From CAYVTZ01 sp964454685 (GTDB lineage: Bacteria; Bacillota; Clostridia; Christensenellales; Christensenellaceae): a stretch of DNA of 7,019 bases. Position numbers and translations under genes: made by a program. Below are positions 5,784 through 7,019 of this stretch, in pieces (the first letter of the stretch is position 1; each line of letters starts with the position of its first letter). The notes under the pieces were generated by a model. The model was not told where the DNA came from and made no database searches. It was given only the letters and a program-made list of their open reading frames with translations. Location of the stretch: assembly GCA_964454685.1 (NCBI GenBank), contig CAYVTZ010000076.1, positions 1 to 7,019 of the forward strand, given 5' to 3'.

Positions 5784-6902
5784 TCACATTGTCCCGATCG
5801 CCTTACACATCGCAACAAAGTTTTCGATGGGCATATCCGTTTGCATGATGTTTGCGGGTCCAAGCATCAGCCCGCCGTCACGAAACAATGACTTACGCAT
5901 TTCCACCTCACGCGTGACGTCCTCCGGCGTACCTGTTCTCAGCACCGACTGAATAGACAGCGTGCCCGCAAAAGCAATTTTCTTGTAGAATTCTTGATGG
6001 ATACTTACAATATCCATGTCGGCTGCATCCGTTTGAATGGTGTCTTGTATGTCCAGACCCAGCTCTATTTGCCTTGGGATGAACGGGCGAATGCTGCCAC
6101 AACTGTGCATGATGGCTCTTGCACCAAAGGAGTGCACCATATCAAACAGCTTTTTATAGTGCGGCGCAATCAATTTATCATACTGCTTAGGGCTTATGAT
6201 CGGGGCAATTTGCGTACCCAAATCATCGCCAAAATATACCATATCAATCTTGCCCTTACCCGCTTCCAGTGTCCGCTTGATTTTTTCATAAAAGAACGCG
6301 CTGCGTTGTTCTGTCATTTCAAGATACACCGGATCCTCCAGCGCAATGTCCATCAACACCTGTTCCACACCACGGTTAAACGCATTTCCATTGATAAAAT
6401 CTCCATGTCCCGGATCTCCGGTGAAAAGCGCAAAGCCTTCGTATTGGTCGCAAAGCTCCGCGATATTAGAGTAATCATACCAATCTGCGGACGGGACTCG
6501 AAATGCACGCAGTTCTTCAACATCCTTCACATCCTGATAAGGACGGAAAATGTCCTCTACAAACGCGCCCCATCCCAGTGAAGCATAGCGATACCGTTCA
6601 CCCCACAGTCCTTCCCAACTCCCGTCCTCAAACACCGGAAGCTCCGGCCCCACGTATTTTGGCTCAATGTGCCGAAAGTCCTCTCCAACAATGGTCTGAA
6701 ACTCCTCATGCGCTTTGGTGCATAACCCGAAGTATTTCACCCCCGGCTTTAAATATTCCGGATCATCTTTGTAGGAGGTTATGCCAAAGTAATCATATAG
6801 TGTTTCCCACACAGGCTTTTGTGCTTCCAGCGGAATCATGGGCGGCCTGTCCGGACATTGATATTCCATCGCCGCATAAAATCGTTCTTTTGCATTCATC
6901 AT
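5784..6902 (-). CDS. UroD-family protein (methyltransferase-type, function unknown)
   Basis: A 372-aa TIM-barrel protein of the uroporphyrinogen decarboxylase family, which also includes the cobalamin-dependent methyltransferases MtaA and MtbA. A family match is clear from CPDRPP near the N-terminus, GDDLGTQ (225-231), MHSCGSIRPFIP (265-276), FAGTLSIQSV (311-320), GTPEDV (324-329) and GGLMLGPANIMQ (343-354). H266 and C268 form the His-x-Cys metal motif of methyltransferase-like members. A third cysteine ligand is not evident, so zinc binding and activity are uncertain. It lacks the RQAGR-type substrate arginine motif near the N-terminus of true heme-pathway UroD, so it should not be called hemE. 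The start is the first of two tandem ATGs: AAGGAG lies 7 nt upstream. It is the first gene of the run with pdp and deoB (44-base gap to pdp), which hints at a role linked to nucleoside or one-carbon use, but that is inference. No corrinoid protein or partner methyltransferase lies in the window. Confidence 0.85.
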   Translation of the reverse strand: MMNAKERFYAAMEYQCPDRPPMIPLEAQKPVWETLYDYFGITSYKDDPEYLKPGVKYFGLCTKAHEEFQTIVGEDFRHIEPKYVGPELPVFEDGSWEGLWGERYRYASLGWGAFVEDIFRPYQDVKDVEELRAFRVPSADWYDYSNIAELCDQYEGFALFTGDPGHGDFINGNAFNRGVEQVLMDIALEDPVYLEMTEQRSAFFYEKIKRTLEAGKGKIDMVYFGDDLGTQIAPIISPKQYDKLIAPHYKKLFDMVHSFGARAIMHSCGSIRPFIPRQIELGLDIQDTIQTDAADMDIVSIHQEFYKKIAFAGTLSIQSVLRTGTPEDVTREVEMRKSLFRDGGLMLGPANIMQTDMPIENFVAMCKAIGTM

Positions 6903-6947
6903 TTTTGTTCTCCTTATTCAATCATCCGTAATGTAAAGTTAAATGAA

Positions 6948-6965
6948 AATTGAGACCTTGCAATT
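6948..6965. promoter_or_regulatory. candidate operator overlapping the divergent promoter
   Basis: AATTG (6948-6952) and CAATT (6961-6965) are exact reverse complements with an 8-nt spacer; flanking GAAA-like bases extend the symmetry imperfectly. The site covers the -35 box of the plus-strand promoter, a natural place for a repressor. No regulator is identified. Confidence 0.3.
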
Positions 6966-6979
6966 CTTTCTGGTATGAT
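6950..6979 (+). promoter_or_regulatory. strong plus-strand promoter for a gene off the right edge
   Basis: TTGAGA (6950-6955, 5 of 6) is followed after 18 nt by TATGAT (6974-6979, 5 of 6), with a TGG extended -10. Transcription would start near 6986, leaving a short leader to the Shine-Dalgarno site at 7009-7015. It diverges from the UroD-family/pdp/deoB run. I see no equally clear minus-strand promoter for that run in the 117 bases. Confidence 0.7.
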
Positions 6980-7012
6980 GTTTCTGCCACAAAACATTTA
7001 CCTCCCAGAAAG
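6966..7012. repeat. 8-bp inverted repeat flanking the -10 box
   Basis: CTTTCTGG (6966-6973) and CCAGAAAG (7005-7012) are exact reverse complements 31 bases apart. The left arm lies in the promoter spacer and the right arm overlaps the Shine-Dalgarno site. Because the left arm is upstream of the predicted transcript start, an RNA hairpin is excluded for that transcript. A paired protein-binding site or chance are the options. Confidence 0.3.
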
Positions 7013-7015
7013 GAG
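7009..7015 (+). promoter_or_regulatory. Shine-Dalgarno site of a gene beginning past the right edge
   Basis: AAAGGAG followed by CAAA ends the window, so a plus-strand start codon is expected within the next few bases. CTCC (7002-7005) can pair with GGAG (7012-7015) over a 6-nt loop, which could partly mask the site. Confidence 0.6.
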
Positions 7016-7019
7016 CAAA

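Noticed and set aside
5784..6902. Heme-pathway uroporphyrinogen decarboxylase (hemE)
   Set aside because: The substrate-binding arginine motif near the N-terminus of true UroD is absent, while the methyltransferase-type HSCG motif is present.
1..7019. CRISPR array or tandem repeats
   Set aside because: No regularly spaced direct repeats were seen anywhere in the window; the only repeats are inverted pairs and one 10-mer present twice.

Overview
The window looks like a piece of a low-to-mid GC Firmicute chromosome, most likely a Clostridia-type anaerobe. The reasons are a classical lipobox lipoprotein signal, a Gram-positive-type pyrimidine-nucleoside phosphorylase, a tRNA gene with encoded CCA, purine-rich Shine-Dalgarno sites, and a methyltransferase-type UroD-family protein of the kind common in anaerobes. 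The species cannot be named from the sequence.

All four protein genes and the tRNA lie on the minus strand, so the biological order runs from right to left. At the far right (about 6903-7019) is a divergent control region. A strong plus-strand promoter and a Shine-Dalgarno site point to a gene that starts just beyond the right edge. Leftward from there runs a probable operon: a UroD-family protein (5784-6902), pyrimidine-nucleoside phosphorylase Pdp (4408-5739) and phosphopentomutase DeoB (2975-4147). Pdp cleaves pyrimidine (deoxy)nucleosides with phosphate to base plus (deoxy)ribose-1-phosphate. DeoB moves the phosphate to carbon 5, feeding the pentose phosphate pathway or, through a DeoC aldolase not in this window, glycolysis. 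The role of the UroD-family protein beside them is unknown. pdp and deoB both start with GTG, and 260 bases separate them.

Next comes a single tRNA-Val(CAC) with its own extended -10 promoter and a good intrinsic terminator. About 510 bases without a convincing protein gene follow (2133-2643). They are packed with perfect inverted repeats: two of 10 bp, two of 9 bp, two 10-bp palindromes and several shorter hairpins. A perfect extended -10 promoter on the minus strand would start transcription right at the first hairpin. I read this as a candidate structured non-coding RNA or long structured leader of about 330 nt. I cannot match it to a known family, and it is the most interesting part of the window.

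The left end holds a 687-residue lipoprotein of the SdsA/YjcS-type metallo-beta-lactamase-fold alkylsulfatase family with all seven expected zinc ligands and its own sigma-A-type promoter. A weak plus-strand terminator-like hairpin at 24-55 may end a convergent gene lying off the left edge.
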